Shown here piece by piece: positions 1 through 20,590 of a DNA stretch of 64,000 bases. Both the position numbers and the translations under genes were made by a program. The notes below the pieces were generated by a model. The model saw nothing but the letters and a program-made list of their open reading frames with translations, searched no databases and was not told where the DNA came from. The DNA comes from Solea solea (taxonomy: Eukaryota; Chordata; Actinopteri; Pleuronectiformes; Soleidae), in contig NC_081149.1 of the NCBI RefSeq assembly GCF_958295425.1, forward strand, positions 12,420,961 to 12,484,960. Reading direction: 5' to 3'. Every line of letters starts with the position of its first letter. Positions within the stretch are counted from its first letter, which is position 1.

Positions 1-906
1 GTATATAATATGTGAACGGGAAATTCAGTCTACCTTCATTTTACAAATTTGTGTTTTGATTGTCAAAAGTTAAGAGGAGCATCAAAATGATTGATCCATA
101 CCAACCATCTTTTTGTCACCTCTCTGTTGGTTTTACCTAGCAGCTAATTGTCAACAGAACTGCGTCTCTTCTGGATGACAATGGCAACAAAATAAGGAAA
201 ACAGCAAAGTGCATAATAATAAAGAGAGGATTCAAAACTCTTTGTGTTTCTTTCAAAGGCTTCTCTATTTTTTCCTTTTACATTGCAATTTATTCATACT
301 CATACAAATGTGTAGAAAATAGGCTTCACTACAAATACTTCCTTTGCTTTAATAAACTCCTGTAAGAGATTTAGTCCTGTTATCAGGCACATAGATACAT
401 CTATTCCATAATGGCGACATTTTCAGACAATGTTGGAACTCTGCAATTGCTGAGAAAGAGTGGACTCCCACATATATTATGTAATCCCTAATAATTTTGT
501 CAGTATTTAATATTGACCCCTGAAACAATCCTGGGTTAAAAACTATTTTCTGAAGTTATTGTAGACCTTCAATATGTCCACTAGGGGGAATATGATATCA
601 CCTTTTGGTGCACGGAACTAGACACATATTCAGCCAATTAAGTACATTAGTGGCTTAAATTCAGAACTACATATTATTGTAACTTAAACCTCTGTATTGT
701 TCGTGTTTATATCAACAAAGATGTTCAACATCTAATGACTAAATATTTCTTTTCTTGTTGTTTGCAATAAACCTATAAACAGGTGGTTTCACAATCAATT
801 TTATTTCATGTTGGTAGTTTTGCAAATCAATTACCTAACTGATGGCAGGTATATCATCACAGACATCAGCATATTTTATCTCCATGATTCTTCTGGACAC
901 CCTTAC
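1..906 (-). other. brd4: brd4 intron (partial, at left edge)
   Basis: No coding similarity is visible on either strand. The exon at 907-1112 ends in a good donor (GTAAGG on the minus strand) with its last codon incomplete, so this stretch is read as intron. The expected BRD4 C-terminus (basic Arg/Gln-rich segment and the short P-TEFb-binding end) was looked for here and not found, so the final exons should lie left of base 1. Confidence 0.7.
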
Positions 907-8391
<7,485 letters not shown>

Positions 8392-8551
8392 TCTAACAGG
8401 GTTGGGCATGGGCTCGGGCCCCGGAGCGGGAGCTGGAGCTGGAGCAGGGGCAGGAGTAGTGGTGTTGGCAGGACACCAGCTCAGTCTTGGCCCCGACACA
8501 GACTCCACTGACAGAGCACTGCTGATCCCATCGCACTCCTCTTTGGACTCT
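8392..8551 (-). other. brd4: brd4 5' UTR part of exon 2
   Basis: Follows a polypyrimidine tract and TTAAG acceptor at 8552-8553. It holds a short upstream ORF (8481-8531) and an in-frame open Ala-Pro minisatellite (about 8415-8460). Whether any of it is translated as an N-terminal extension cannot be told from sequence. Confidence 0.65.
8481..8531 (-). promoter_or_regulatory. upstream ORF, 16 codons, in brd4 5' UTR
   Basis: ATG in strong context (GCGATGG) opens [16 protein letters not shown] and stops 89 bases before the main ATG, in a different frame. It could reduce brd4 translation through re-initiation. Its presence in the mRNA depends on the 8551 acceptor being used. Confidence 0.55.
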
Positions 8552-11099
8552 CTTAAGAGGAAAAAAGAAAAAATCATGAGCTTCAACAGTCATCAAAAAA
8601 AGTAACTTAATTTTGGACATTACTAACATTGTTTTGTTATAATCATAAACCAAAGGACATTTATGTGATACTTTGCTTATTGTACTTACATTGCAAAAGG
8701 ATACTAATAGTAACCCACCCATTTGCAGAATAAGTTTTTTAGTGACCAAACAAACCAGTATGCTTAAGTATGCAGAACAGTCTCAGAATGAGAGGATGGT
8801 TCTGTTAGTATTAAACAAAGACAAAAAAAATGCTGCCAAACCATTTGCCCTACCTAACTGATTAGGAAATTCAATTTGACTGATACAACTCATCTGAAAT
8901 GCATCTTCAGTCATGTCGTAAAATTAGCAACATTTACCAGTGAAGTTACATGCAGCTCAAAGTCCCTCACCTCACCCTTCCCTGTCTGTAAGTATCATCA
9001 CAACTTAAAGTTTGTCTATTGTGAGATATTATAAAAACATGGGGGTCCAAAATAGCACCCTCCAAAGAGCCGACACAGCTCCTGATATAAATATAAAAGG
9101 CTCTATGTGGAGTATTGGAACAATGAGGTAATTGTACATGTATCAAGAATTTAGTATAATTATTTTCTGATCAATTTCTGCCAAAAACTCCTTTAAGTGG
9201 TCATATGTCTGTAAATCAACTATGCATCAAGAAGAACCAAGAGGCACCAAGAGGCTAGAATTATGACACGCATGTGTGTGCTTTTCCTGGCTCTTTGTCA
9301 TTCCATTTTGTCTCAGGACCTGGTAGCATTTGGGGATGTGGGCGGGGAAGAGTGGCGGGTGGGGGGTGTCACATCATCTGGCAGCTGAGGAACGGTGTGT
9401 TCTACTATGCAATGTTCTGTTCTACATAATGTACTCTCCCAGGTAGGGAGATCACATTCAAGATACACACAATGAGTGTAAGACAAATAAGAAATAATAG
9501 AAAAAACTAAAGAGCCAAACGGACAACACTGTTACGAAAAAAATATTAAAATCTCTATTAGAAACAACTTGCAGTCTTCCACACTGAAATTCCCCACAAA
9601 ACGCTATTGAAGAAAAACACAATCCACTGTACAGTATAGATCTGTGATTAATCACATTCCTGTTGAGTCATTTTCTGCAAAGAGTGAAGCAGTTTGTACA
9701 CCACATGATTGGCGCATTGGCCTCTCCGAGGCATTGAAACGCAGTGGAGAATGTGACTAACTGACCAAAACATTCAGTAATATGGCATGAAACAAAACAC
9801 AAAAAGAAACAGTTTAACACTGATCATACATTGAGTTGGGCTTGAAGCTAAACTTGAAAGAGTATAACTTGAAAGATAATATCAAAATAAACACACACAA
9901 TACTGTCTAAGCCCAATAGACCATGGTCCACAACAAGACTAATTCTTCTCAGTAAAGCAAAACTATATGTTAAGCATGTGCAGGTGACACTGCTACAAAA
10001 TAAAGCTTTTTTTTTTTTTAAAGGCTTTAGAGAAACTAAACTAGTAGTTATTTTCATTAATGAACAATCTGACAATTGTCTTTGGTCTACGAAATGATAA
10101 AAAGAGGAAGGAAACTGAATGTACAGTAGTGTGAGATCTGACAGTCCACACAAATGTAAAGTGCTATTATGGGTACATATGGCTCAGTTGTGATACAATA
10201 AGGTTGTAGATCCTTAGCAAGGAAACAGTCACACATTCGGAGATTTTCTTTCCATTTCCAAGTCGGGCAGCAGTCTTGTTAGTGTCCCAACAATTCTGGG
10301 CTGAGCTGGGTCCGTTTTTTTTTTTTTTCTAAAATGACTGACATGTTTCCTCATGTTAATGGAATATCTAAAAAAATATATTTATTCGTGTGATAGACTA
10401 CACACAGCATGCAAAGCAAAACAGTTCTTGTTCATCATTAAAGAGATTAGGGATCATTTATGATAAGCATAAGGCAACACAAAAATAACTGACCTTGCTA
10501 AACAAGAATAACAAGTTATAATAGATGAGTTATCAGGAAGTCTGACGTGAGCTGAACTTTGATCACCTGCCCTTATTGCGACCATGACATGCTAGTTACA
10601 AACATAAATGTTAAAAGAAAAAGGTGTTTTTTAGTCACCCATATTGTTGAAGTACTGTTATATTTATCAAAATCCCAATACCCCAATATTTTAATTGTAT
10701 TATGTGTAGCAGTCTCAGTAAGTGAATTGAGCATGCTCAAATCATTTGAGCATGCAGGAAGCACAACACTAACCTGATTTCACCAACAGTGGAGTCTCAC
10801 CGTGGCTGTGTTCTCACATGAACTCATTAGGACCTTAGTCAGACACTGTACTAGGGAGCTAGCAAAGTAAATCTTTTCAGAAATTCAAGAGAAACAACTG
10901 AGGTAATTTACATTCACACTTGTAGCCCCTCCACACAATCTGTGGAATATCTCCTGAGTTTAGTACATGTTTAACAGCAGCTTGACATAGAAGGTGAATA
11001 CCTCTCTCACCATCTCTCACTGCAAACTACCTCACAGCAAGTGGCCCAATACTGTTTTAGTAAGACCAAAGGATAAGACTGGCACTACATTACATTATT

Positions 11100-11416
11100 A
11101 AAGGAATACTTTGATATTACCTAATACTTTGTATTACTAGAATAGGGGTAGTATTTTTGAAAAATTGTGCTTCCCAACCTCAGTTTCCCCTGAGTTGAGA
11201 AATATCTTCATTCTTTTCTTTGCCCACCAGTGACACTAGATACTGTTAGCATAACTGTTGGCAAAGATGGCATGTCACTCGTGGGCACATAACAAAAAGA
11301 ATGAAGATATTTCTTGACTCAGGGGAAACGGAGGTTGGGAAGCACAATTTTTCAAAAAAATACTAGCCCCATTCTAGTAATACAAAGCCAAATGTAAATC
11401 GGTGAATTATTCCTTT
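11100..11416. mobile_element. long-hairpin MITE with TTAAAGGAATA ends
   Basis: Two imperfectly complementary arms (about 11100-11236 and 11274-11416) around a loop of about 37 bases. Long matches include GTATTACTAGAAT, AAAAATTGTGCTTCCCAACC and AAATATCTTCATTCTTTT with their complements. The termini read TTAAAGGAATA and its complement, so a TTAA target duplication (piggyBac-like) is possible. No coding capacity. Confidence 0.75.
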
Positions 11417-12774
11417 AAATTAACAAAATACACATCTGGATTTCTTGGTGCCTCCTCTATACGTAAACTTGAAAACATAGGGACTATTTACAGATTAAGT
11501 AAACTATTACATCATTGAGATGGAACATGTTCAGGTTGAAGGTGGCAGGTTTTAAGACCTCAGCCACTTTATTCTAGATCGGAACATCTCAAACATGGAG
11601 TCCTCCCCAGCAGCATTGATGAGTTATTTCTGACTACGGTTTAAAGGGGGGGCAATCATAAGCCAGCACATTGATATCAATATGATAGGTAGGTTTTTTG
11701 TTTGCTGAACTAGATAACGGGGCAACAGCTCCCTTACTTTTCTCATGTACCTCTTACCAAAATGCTAAATTAACGCTGGATGCTACTCATTAACCTTTTA
11801 ATCTGTTATTTATGATAGTTGACCCCTGTTGTACTATACTTAAATGTTGCAAGCTACATGATCTGTGGGCATTCATTTAATGTATACTTGCATGAAGGAA
11901 TTGTTAAAAAAAAAAGCCCTTAAAATGTTGTGTTCGTTGCTTTAAAGAAAATTAAAAAAAAAACAGTCATTATCCACCTAAGGGAGCCTTTTCACATAAA
12001 ACCATCAAAAGCTTCGTACCATAGAATACATCACCCCACCCAACTCAATCACTCCACTCCCTTGCCATCACTTTTGCCCTCATGTTCTGTTTCTTAAAAA
12101 CAAAAAGAGTGCAACACTTCTTGTTCCTTAAGAGACTCAGTTTAGTTCAATATTATCAAGTACACACCACTGAAAACCTTTAGTCTACATCAACATCAAT
12201 TACAGCCTCAAAAAACATACAAATGAAGTGATGTCCTTGTAATGTGGTAGTGTATTGCATTTTGGATTTGTTTCCATTACTCGTACTACTTTTTCAACAA
12301 CATTTTTTTCAAAAAAATAATTAAAATATATAGTCTTTTTTTAAATATAGTTGTCAATTTGAGAAAATTGATGGTGCTTAAAATAATAAATCATACAAAT
12401 CATTTGTTCTGCCCAGAAATACAGGGATATATAATATGACATCATTAACAGATCTGGTAACAAAACTAAAAAAGTGAAGGTTAAAGTAAAAAAAAAAAAA
12501 AGAAGTCACAATATTCCTGATGTTGACTAGACTGTGCAGAACAGTGTAATCATACATACACACAAACACTGCCAGATGGAAAATTGAAAATATTACAGCA
12601 ACCGGTGCAATAACTGAGGAAAAACATAACGCATGGTGGTTATGTGGAACTTTTTCAGAGCGTGACACAGATATTGATAAGACACTCAAAGATGCATCAC
12701 TTGGCTGAGCAAGCCATGTTTTTTAAGCAGAGAAGGGAGAGTGAAGAGGGGAAAAACTAATGTTTGTGAAGGTT

Positions 12775-12869
12775 CTGGGTCATCCAGGTCAGTGCATCTT
12801 CATGAGTGTAGATATGGGCGACTTGACTTGGTTGAGTTTTGTTGAAAACGTTTCACCTCTCATCTAAGA
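12775..12869. mobile_element. dispersed-repeat fragment with CATCCAGGTCA and TTTCACCTCTC modules
   Basis: Carries GGTCATCCAGGTCA and, about 50 bases on, GTTTCACCTCTCATCTAAGA. The same two modules recur at 39.62-39.75 kb, partly in opposite relative orientation. The fragment stops exactly where the 12870 MITE begins, so the MITE probably inserted into it. Confidence 0.5.
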
Positions 12870-13274
12870 CCCCATTTAGACCCTGGTATTAACATCCACC
12901 CCACGACTGATCCGATTAAGTCTGGACAAGCAGAGGTCTGAACAACCCCTGTATGTCCTGAATGCATCCTCAGATCTGATCACCATCTCCTCATTTCTCT
13001 TTCTCAGTCATTTGCCACACACACCCACCTACTGATGCGCACACAGACATTGGTCATCAGACACATCGGTCTGACAGTCTTGTTGAAAGCATAGTATTGT
13101 TTTCACAAACAGACATGATGACATCAGAGCGTATATGAATAAAAGCCTGGGGAAACCCAGATCCGATCATATGTGGTCACAGGAGATCCATCAAGGACAA
13201 ATTTTGTTAAAAAGGTGTGAAATTAACACTGTCCATTTATGATGGGCAGATGTTAACACTAGGTCTAAATGGGG
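12870..13274. mobile_element. MITE with CCCCATTTAGACC inverted ends
   Basis: Left end CCCCATTTAGACCCTGGTAT then TAACATC. The right end is its near-perfect complement (GATGTTAACACTAGGTCTAA, then ATGGGG). About 405 bp, non-coding. No clear target duplication was seen. Confidence 0.7.
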
Positions 13275-16200
13275 CCCAAGGAACTTCTTCTAAATTTCAC
13301 TTAATCTTTTTGAGTGTTTTTCTCAAAAACAAAAAAAAAAAAAATCAGCATCACTTACAAAAACTATTAAGATTATCCCACGCACTGCATTTGATCTTAG
13401 CCAAAAAGACAAGAAGCAATGAGAGCATGTCTGATAATTTGGCCAGTTGCAAATAGTGTTGCTCAGTCCTTAACACATTAAAGCTCTGGCCAAAACAAGA
13501 ATTTCTTGAACTGTTGCACACTTTTCCTAATTTTTCTGTTTCTTACACAGAAAAGGCCTTTGAGGAAAAAGTGAACGTGAGACAATTCATCACCTGTCAT
13601 AAAACAAGAGGCATGCTCCAGCTATAAGGTTTCTCTCTTTATTCACCTTATAAAATATTATCTTCAAAGCCATGTGTTACCACGATACATTTTTAATGGT
13701 AGCATGTCTTTAGAAACAGCTGTTGGTTTTTTTCAGTGATACTCCAACATTTGTGCAGCTGTCTTGTTGTAAAGCAACAAAACCTTGTTTGTCTTAACAT
13801 AAAACGTGTCACTTTATCTAAACACAGAAAAATACAGAACAATAGCATTGTGTGAACTCATTAGACAACGGTTGGAACATGACAAACTTTTGTTTATATT
13901 TTAAAGTTAATGCACTACAGTTTTACAAAAATACATTAAATGCAAACACTTGATTCAGATTGGAGGGAGAGACAATAAGTGCCGATCATTTGTTATTCTT
14001 AAACTGTTAAATTTTCTGCGCTGGAGGGATATACCAGTATATTGGTATTATATTAATGATTTGTTTAGGATATATCACCAGTACTCATTTTTCATTTCAA
14101 TGGCGTCACAACAACTTTTATGTCAAACCGATGATTATAATGCAGGGGTTGGTATGTGATAGTTTGGTCATTTGGGCATGGTTGATGAAATGTGGGTCAG
14201 TAATATTTGTTCAATTTAAAATTATAAAAGAAAAAGCAAACTGCTGCTGAGAAAATCTGACCTCCCCAAGGCAAGTTTGGCTCAAGAACCTCAAGAGTTA
14301 AGAGCATTTATCACAAGTCAATATGAGCGAAAATATGTCACATTCGATATGATACAATCATATCCAAATTAAACAGCATTGTAGTAATACATCTTTTAAA
14401 GAATCAATGTCCATCCAAGCTGTAAGAAAAATGAGAATATGCCAGCCTTAAAGACCTACATTCAGATAGGACCAATATTGTCACATGAGACATCAGCCAA
14501 CAGAGGCCTCCAACAGAGATCAATCAAGTGGTCCACTTCCTGCTGCTACATGTCCTACATTACTCTAAAATCTGGAATAAGAGTTGACCTTTGCCCTGGA
14601 CATACATCACTGCAGACTGCTGTGGAATGTTTTCTCAGGAGGAAGTGGCTCTGGTTACTGGGGTGGGGGAAGCACATCTCACACCAGGAAATCTGTGCAG
14701 TGTCTCAAATTGGATACTTCAGTAGTCAGTATCCTTACATACACTGTGTACAGAGTATAATCAATTACACAATTCCGAAAATGTAATATAGTCCTAAATC
14801 CAATAGGGCTGTAAATATCTACCTTCCTTGTCATCGCCATATTAGCGCCTGCCCTTCCTTACACATAAAAATCATGTCATCAACTGCACTGACAACATGT
14901 TTTCCTTATACACCGTTTCTGATGGTGGTCCAAGGCAGTGACCATCAAGAGTGTGAACTATAAACTGTTTGTTTTTGACAGTTGTGTGTGAACCATACAG
15001 TTAGTGACTGTGTACTTCATGACACCATACTTCAAGATGAATGCCTGTATGGAAGAGTGAGCATGGGAAGTATGCATATTATTGACACAAAACACTGATC
15101 CGGCAAGATGTTTGCATCTCTGATGAACGAAAACTATTAATCATTCATGTATGCTGGGGTTGGGGGCGTTACTAAGTGTCAGAATGATGTCCTGTTTTGC
15201 CTGAAAGCAACAGAATAAATAGTTAATGAGGCCACAATGACAAGGCCAAGAACACCACTGTTTGCCGATTCACCAGCCTTATCACTCCTTTAACCCTAGT
15301 TCAGAGGGAAGATTAACTTGATGATGATCAAAAATCATCTAAGATTGGTGGGGGTGTCAAAGGTAGTAACCCAATCGAAAATGATGGCTCCTCAACTACG
15401 ATCCGGTATTAAGGGCCTGGGTGACATGAACTTCCACATGCTGGAAAGTCGCCCAACAATGTTTTCAATACATTTTTTGAACAATGAAAGGCCAAGCAAA
15501 TGCAGGACTAGGAAATCAAATATTTGAGCATCACATTTATCACAATAAAATAATGTACATTATTTTAACTACTGAAAATGTATTTCTGTGTGCTGCTTAA
15601 ATAGGTCATATATGTCAATAAAGCTAAAATACAGTACTTTTTATGAATTGTAATGAATTATTAGGCATTGCACATATGGCTCTAGTGTCTCCAGTGATCT
15701 ATGAAGTAGAGGTTAAATTAAAACTATTAAAGTCAAAGTCAATAGAGTCCCCAAGCTACTGACAGTCTAACAACAGTGATAAAGCCATTATCACCAGCAA
15801 TATCAGTAACGGTATCAATGTGATAATCCCTCTAGGATGACTGAATGACACATTTACCCCACATTTTTCAAAATATATTGCTCTATCTCTCAACTTTGGC
15901 TTCATGAAAAACAAACATCAAGTTTCTACGGTAACACTCAACACCACACTGCACTGTATTTTTTATTCTCCATGGTTCCAATTATCTCTGAGATGATCAT
16001 TATGGTTGACCTATGCTATTTTAGTGTGCCTTTCCACAAAAGGAGAAAGTTTTTGTTTACTTCTGTGTGGGACAACTGAAAATTATGAATCACAACATTC
16101 ATTGTTTACAATAATTAACTGAATGGTTGCATGTTTTAAAAGGTATGCCACTATTCAACACATGAAGTAGTTTACAGGAAACTACTGTATGAGTCACACA

Positions 16201-17310
16201 AGTGTGAGCACACAAACTGGCTGGAAAGGTCTAACCATGAGTCAGGCACTTATAACAGGAAAAGGCAAGAATCATGGTAGCTCCTTCGGGTCAACTTCCA
16301 GCTTGTTGGGATAAGTAAGCCAAGCCCTACCAGGAATCAAAAGACATTTCTGCTACTACCTCTCACAACCCCCTTCTTCCTCCTCCCTATTCTCCCATAC
16401 CCCCTCTCAACAGGAGGTAGGTTCATGGTTGCTGGCTGAAATCTGGATAACAATACTAGTCTAAAAACACAACACGGAAGACATACTTTTTAACATTTAC
16501 CACATACTAACAACCATTAGTCCAAGCTGTCTTTAATTCAGGCTTCAACTCTGGTGTTAAAACATGATAGTATTCTGTGTGTACACGATTGTAAAGATGT
16601 CACTGACACTGTTAAATATTGCAGAACTTTCCTCTACCTTACCAGATAACATTACCTTTTTACAGAGACTGAGTGTGCAATTTTTTCCAGGAGGGCATCC
16701 AGTTTTTGAAAATCCAGCAAATCGTTTGACTTGGCATGCATCTTGTAATCCATTTATGAACTCTACCAAATAGAAACTGAATCCAAAAAACAAGAATGAG
16801 GCTTGAAAGAATAACAAAGAAGTTTGTTTTTCCTTTCCTCTCATCCAAAACACAGGAGAGATTTATTCTTCATGCTCCAGTATGTATACTAAAATCCCAC
16901 AGAACATGGTGAGTAATCCTTAGTGTAGTCCAAACGAAGTTTGAGGATGGCTGTCCAGGAAAAGGGCCCCAGTTTGGAAACAGTTGGTCCAAGTGGGAAG
17001 GAAAGGGTATGGAAGCCTCCAGCCAGCAGGCTGTGTTAGCTGAGGGAACCAGTCCGCTCTATACCCCATCCCCCTCTCAGCAGTACAACAGGCCAGTTGC
17101 CACAGGCTCTTCGCTCCATTGTGTGTCTTCTCCAGGGCCTTCCCAGCTTAAATGGACACAAGCAGCAAGCAGGCAGTACACAAGGAGGAGAGCGGTAGGT
17201 GAGAGAGGGGAGAAAGCTCCGATAAGATCCAGGCCTAATTCTCCTTGCTCGCTCTCTCACCCTCTCTCTCACACAGGCAGACCAGCATGCAGTTACTCAA
17301 CAGTAAAAAT

Positions 17311-17340
17311 GGCTCTGCTGCTTCCTCATTCAGCAGAGCC
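17311..17340. other. perfect 10-bp hairpin
   Basis: GGCTCTGCTG, a 10-base spacer, then CAGCAGAGCC, inside the C/T-rich block of brd4 intron 1. Function unknown. Confidence 0.5.
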
Positions 17341-18094
17341 TCAGCCCACACACACACCCCTCCCTCGCTTACTCCTACGTGCTTGCTCATTCCACCCCTC
17401 CCCTTTTCCCCCATCAATAGTTTGAGGTCCTTGCTCTCTCTCCTCTCTCTCCCTCTGTTACACCTTTAACACCCCACCCCCTTCTTCTTGTCTTCCTCTG
17501 TCCATTTCATCATACCCATCCCCCACTCTTCTCTTAAGAGTGATTTTCTACATGCTTTCTCCCACCAATTTAAGAGCTGCCTTACCTGGTTCTTATGAGC
17601 ACCCACTTTTGATATAGTAGATGGACTACCGTCTTCTATTGTACAACTATGGAGAAATAACCATCTGATATAGAGCGATGGCTGTAAAATAAAATATGCT
17701 GTCCCAGTTACACTAGCAGCTTTAAATGATATTTATTTTCGAGCAAGATAATTTGATCAGGGAATCACCCTGATCAAATTGGCCAAATAAACTCCTGAAT
17801 AATCTGGAAAGTTTAACAGTCAACACAACAGCTGTGAACATGAAGTTATCACAGAAAATAACCACAAGTGTGTCAGAAAGACTTCAAAATAGAGATCACC
17901 CAATTTGCATTTCCTGTAGCAAAACAAACTCCAGAATTACATTTATCTGAGTACAGCATATGCTAGTGCCCTTTGTGGCATTAAGAAAATAACTGTTATC
18001 AGATAAACAATATGGTTTTGATTTAATCTGCAATATATTGCTTCCTTTGAGGTAAATTTGAAGTTGTATGACTGTAGTTACATGTACATCCTTC

Positions 18095-18175
18095 ATCCAT
18101 CTTCTACCACTTTATCCTCATTAGGGTGGTGAAGGGAGCTTGAACCAACCAATCCCAGGTGACATAACTCAATCA
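18095..18175 (+). mobile_element. short fragment of a fish dispersed repeat
   Basis: CATCTTCTACCACTTTATCC followed by TCATTAGGGTGG and CCAATCCCAGGTGACAT. It resembles the start of the longer copy at 43.15 kb (TCTACCACTTTATCTTCCAC, GGTGCCAAT). Truncated. Confidence 0.55.
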
Positions 18176-18336
18176 ATTCAAAAGATATGACTGTGTTATT
18201 CATCATTCAAAAAATTAAGATATTATCTGTCCAGGTTTATATCAATTGAATAAAACAAGTGCCAAATGTTACGTAATGATTGCAACACATGCAGGTAAAG
18301 GGGCAAAAGACATGCTTCTGTGTGTTCGTGAGCATA

Positions 18337-18378
18337 TGTATGTGTGTGTGTGTGTGTGTGTGTGTATGTATATATATA

Positions 18379-18437
<59 letters not shown>

Positions 18438-18483
18438 GTATGTATATACATACATACATACATATACATATATATATATATAT

Positions 18484-18514
<31 letters not shown>

Positions 18515-18537
18515 TACATACATACATACATATGCAT
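18337..18537. repeat. compound microsatellite (TG)n/(TA)n/(CATA)n, self-complementary
   Basis: About 200 bp of alternating (TG)n, (TA)n, (CATA)n, (TGTA)n and (CA)n blocks arranged nearly as a palindrome. Both strands can fold into long AT-rich hairpins. The apparent ORFs here are repeat artefacts. Confidence 0.95.
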
Positions 18538-19801
18538 AGATTCTGGGCAAAAAAAAAACAACTCGAGATACAATCTCATTAAACAAATGATGTTACTCTA
18601 CAACTAAATCCAACTGCAGTGACTGACAAATTTCAATTATATCAAGCCAACCACACAGTAAATGACTCCACTGATACTGTACACTTAAAGTGACAAGACA
18701 ACCAATGACTTGTCAGTCATTTTAAATGTAACATGACAAAGCCAAGTACACATCAACAGTCTCAAACAATTGACATATGTCAAATCTTTAGACGTCAGGT
18801 ATGTAGTAAGGAGACACCAGGCACATTGTACACCAGTCTGGTCACTAGTGAGAGACGTGCACAAAATCTACTCTGTGGTCAAGCCAGACACTGATGGTGT
18901 CCTCAAAGACCAACTTCCCCATCCACGTGCCATATGTACCATTCCCACAGACAATACAGCAGCTGCCAGAGAAACAAAGCTGTGACCGACAGCGATTCAG
19001 AGTAGGCCAAACCGATGGCCCTGCCACTGGAGGAGTGGGGGAGATGGCATTCACATTCAGACACAGAGGAGGGTGTTGGTGGTGGGGAATAATAGTATGA
19101 GGAAGGTGGAAATTGCAGGAGTGTTGCATTTAGACTGGGGGTTGGGTAAGAGGAAGATGCAGCACAGAGATGAGACTGCGAGAAAGTCTGAAGGCACTTC
19201 CATTAATCATCAGAGCACTGGAGCAGTCAGAATCTACGAGAGCAGAGAAAATACGGAACAGGCAATTTGCCAACTTTAGGTGGGTGTAGCATGGACTACC
19301 TGTACCTTTATGTATGTGTTGTTTTTTTAGTTCAGCATTAATATAATCCTTGCAGCTGACGACATGCAGCTAAACTGGCTCAGTTGCAGGACTTTTTTTT
19401 ACATTTGTCCTTGCAAACAATCGTTACATATATTTACAGCCCACATGAAGAACCTAAGACAAACAATTTGTGAATAAGTGCTTTGTTGCTGCTGTATCAT
19501 TGCTAATAGGAGACAAAGCAAAGCCCAGCATCTACCACCAGGTGCATGACAAAAAACAAATTCCTTTACATTAGAGGTTGTTGTGACATATATATCTTGA
19601 GTTTAAATGGCACCTGATAGAACAAGATTCCCTGGTATCTAGAAGTAAGCTTTATTAAACCCTAAAATAATAATAATTGTGAATGTATGTTTGGGATTAA
19701 GAATTGTTAAGATTAAGAATTTGACTAGAAGGCCTGTTTCTACAAGAAGTGGGTGTTAAAAAAGAAACAACGTCTGACACCTGCTCAAAACAGTCCAGGC
19801 A

Positions 19802-19925
19802 TCTGCTGCTACTTTTAGCCCCCTTTACACCTGGCATTAGAATGTGCTTTGTGTGATCAGATAGCAATTGGATAGCACTTCGCCACATGTATTTACACCT
19901 GTATTAACACATGTCTCTAGTGGCC
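19802..19925. mobile_element. degenerate MITE-like fragment
   Basis: Starts CCCCCTTTACACCTGGCATT, close to the end of the 12870 element (CCCCATTTAGACCCTGGTAT), and repeats TTTACACCTGTATTAACAC about 80 bases later. Probably a relative of that element. The far end was not defined. Confidence 0.4.
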
Positions 19926-20240
19926 ACAACAAGATTTGATCGCTATTCGATCACGGCCATCCCACCTAATGTCTCCTCCCCCTCTTCTTCTGCAAAGATT
20001 ATGACTATGGCGCCACGTCCTGTGCACTGCCATATCAACAACAACGTTAGCCGCACGTGAAGTGGATTACTCTCACTTTTAGAAGATGCATCAGAGAAAT
20101 ATCAAAGAAGCATCGCAATTACACTTCTGTTGTGGTCACAATACGTTTCCGATTTGGATAACAATGTGTCCTTGGGTGTATTGACACCTGTATTTGCAAG
20201 TGGATTATGTTGAAATACTGAACTTAGCATCTATGTGCCT

Positions 20241-20590
20241 TAAAAGAAATTTAGATCCATCAGACCAGACTATATTTCTTACTCAACTGTCCAGTTAGGG
20301 AGAGCAGCCTGAGGTTTCTATATTGAGAAAATAACTTTTGTTGTGTATTGTGAGATTTATCACAATTAAAAAATTAGGTTATCTTAGTTTCTGTGGTCAG
20401 CCTGGACAGGTTTGGCCTTTCTTCCCTAATTTCTCTCAACAACACATTTTGTCTGCAGAACTGCTGCTCACAATACATTTTCACCAGTCCAAGTAGACTT
20501 GGTGGTTGCTGTGCATGAAAATTTCAGGAAATCAACTATTTCGAAAATATTCAACCAATGGCACCAAAAATCAGCCTGTACTTGGACAAA
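20241..20590. mobile_element. degenerate dispersed repeat
   Basis: Segments such as CAGACCAGACTATATTTCTT, GGTCAGCCTGGACAGG and TCTGCAGAACTGCTGCTCAC recall a high-copy fish repeat known to me only from memory. Decayed and non-coding. Confidence 0.3.

Noticed and set aside
572..592. CTCF-like word GTCCACTAGGGGGAATATG
   Set aside because: Several consensus positions fail, including the GGC core (GGA here). Much weaker than the six array sites.
1..906. Search for the last brd4 exon (P-TEFb-binding C-terminus)
   Set aside because: No minus-strand reading resembled the expected Arg/Gln-rich region or conserved end, so it was placed outside the window.
16557..16853. 98-codon minus-strand ORF near 16.7 kb
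   Set aside because: Hydrophobic but unlike any known protein; alternative frames are also open. Treated as chance within the intron.
17009..17425. 138-codon plus-strand ORF in brd4 intron 1
   Set aside because: Low-complexity Ser/Pro/His translation of C/T-rich DNA, without family resemblance.
18223..18607. Cluster of overlapping ORFs of 87-118 codons on both strands
   Set aside because: They are translations of the TG/TA/CATA microsatellite (Tyr/Ile/His/Val/Cys repeats), not genes.
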